A program made the position numbers and the translations under genes. From Lampris incognitus (taxonomy: Eukaryota; Chordata; Actinopteri; Lampriformes; Lampridae), in contig NC_079211.1 in assembly GCF_029633865.1 (NCBI RefSeq), positions 143,520,690-143,584,689 on the forward strand: a stretch of DNA of 64,000 nucleotides, given 5' to 3'. Of this stretch, positions 62,974 through 64,000 are shown in pieces. Position 1 is the stretch's first letter; the number at the start of each line of letters is the position of its first letter. The notes below the pieces were generated by a model, which worked only from the letters and a program-made list of their open reading frames with translations, searched no databases and was not told where the DNA came from.

Positions 62974-64000
62974 CTAAGACAAAAAGGGGACACAAAAATC
63001 AGCCTTTTTCAGATAAGCGACAGGCAACAACCGATATGGCCCGGTACTCTGCAGGCCCCCCTAAAGTCAGCACGTGCGATCCGCTCGCCGGTCATACGAA
63101 CGTTTCGGGGAGCACCATCGAGCGCTATGCCCCCCCGACGGTTCTTAGAAAGCAGGGGAAGGGAGCGGATGGCTTTTTTTGCACGGTAGCCGAGGCCCCT
63201 TTCCTGTCTCGAGTTAGGGGTCACGCGATTTGGGGAAATAAACAGAATCATGCAAAAAATATCTCAACTGCCCGCTCGTGTATTTCAGCGTGGTTATAAA
63301 GCCAACAGTATCAGAAGGGAAGCGCTCTGCTGCGAGCAGATAGTTAGGCAGAGACCGGCGCTGCGGCGCGGAGATAATTTATGGAGCGCAGACACTGCCG
63401 AGGACGGCTCTGATTAGATCAGAATGACTGGGCACCTTACTGGGTAAGGCATTCTGGGAAAAGTACTCCGTTTGCAAAATGTTATCAAGCAACGTGGTCC
63501 CACACGGTTATTGATGCCCTCTATTAATGTTCATAGCCAACAGCACAACCCTTTACACCAGTTTCTTACGAGCCAATAGTCTATCAGCCAGACTGTTGGC
63601 GGCCTCCGAGGCTCTCGCTCTGCCTGCCGAAGCGCGATATTATGAACCCTACATAGGCCTCGCCAAAATCCCGTTTCTGGCTTTGTCACGTGTGCGCCAC
63701 CGTAGCAACGTGAAAATATGTTGTTATGGGGTTAGCGCTCATCAAGGAAACGCTGTACACCCACAATTTAACCTGTCTAAGTTATCCACAATCAACATTA
63801 ATATAATACCAATAACGTATCCAAGGAGCAGAGGCAGACCTTGTAACCTAAAATTGTTAGGTTAGTCAACTTAAGGCTATTCTTTCCCTCACAATCATAA
63901 TTTCAACCCCATGGTTCACTTTTTAGACGATTCATAAGTTATGTAACTTAATATTTTGATTATTTTTAATCAAAACCAAAAATAATCTAGACTTCCTGCT
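62974..64000. other. slc20a1 intron, no exon seen
   Basis: The next upstream slc20a1 exon should encode the segment before LLGFD (roughly HKADPVPNGLRALP-type sequence). I find nothing like it on the minus strand up to the window edge. The open frames here show no homology I recognise and no proper splice borders. Confidence 0.6.

Overview
The window is vertebrate nuclear DNA, almost certainly from a teleost fish. It has multi-exon genes with GT-AG introns, fish-type paralogues (an ES1/GATD3-like gene), CA/GT microsatellites and dense fish-type repeats (tRNA-headed SINEs, Tc1 and hAT elements, LINE relics). There is no bacterial, CRISPR or operon signal.

Layout from left to right. (1) 1-18305, plus strand: igsf9 (Dasm1/turtle homologue A), missing its 5' end. 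Eighteen coding exons encode Ig and FN3 domains, one membrane span and a very long cytoplasmic tail, followed by a 2.2-kb 3' UTR. (2) 19223-27103, minus strand: a complete seven-exon ES1/GATD3-like mitochondrial gene (269 aa) that I assembled from short exons. One of its introns is a textbook U12-type AT-AC intron. (3) 27104-29600: repeats and LINE fragments. (4) 29946-33854, minus: tmem127 (237 aa, three coding exons). (5) 33855-36650: divergent intergenic region with a CpG-rich promoter side, a minisatellite and a cluster of unusual TG...CA elements. (6) 36651-39382, plus: ciao1 (seven exons, 328 aa). (7) 40849-56421, minus: snrnp200/Brr2; all 44 coding exons join without a break to give 2137 aa. 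(8) 56422-59900: repeats, including a zinc-knuckle ORF1 relic. (9) 60337-62973, minus: the 3' part of slc20a1 (PiT-1), which continues beyond the right edge. 62974-64000 is its intron and holds no exon I can see.

The trio tmem127(-) ciao1(+) snrnp200(-) keeps the order and orientation I remember from mammals (human 2q11.2). The genes do not form a pathway. They are a synapse adhesion protein, a mitochondrial protein, an endolysosomal mTORC1 regulator, a cytosolic Fe-S assembly subunit, the U5 snRNP helicase and a phosphate transporter.

The most interesting observations are: the AT-AC intron and the loss of the usual CC pair in the ES1-like protein; a 535-bp inverted-repeat element inserted exactly across the ciao1 exon 2 splice donor; and a family of 134-157-bp TG...CA elements that carry tRNA-like promoter boxes and make perfect 4-bp target duplications.
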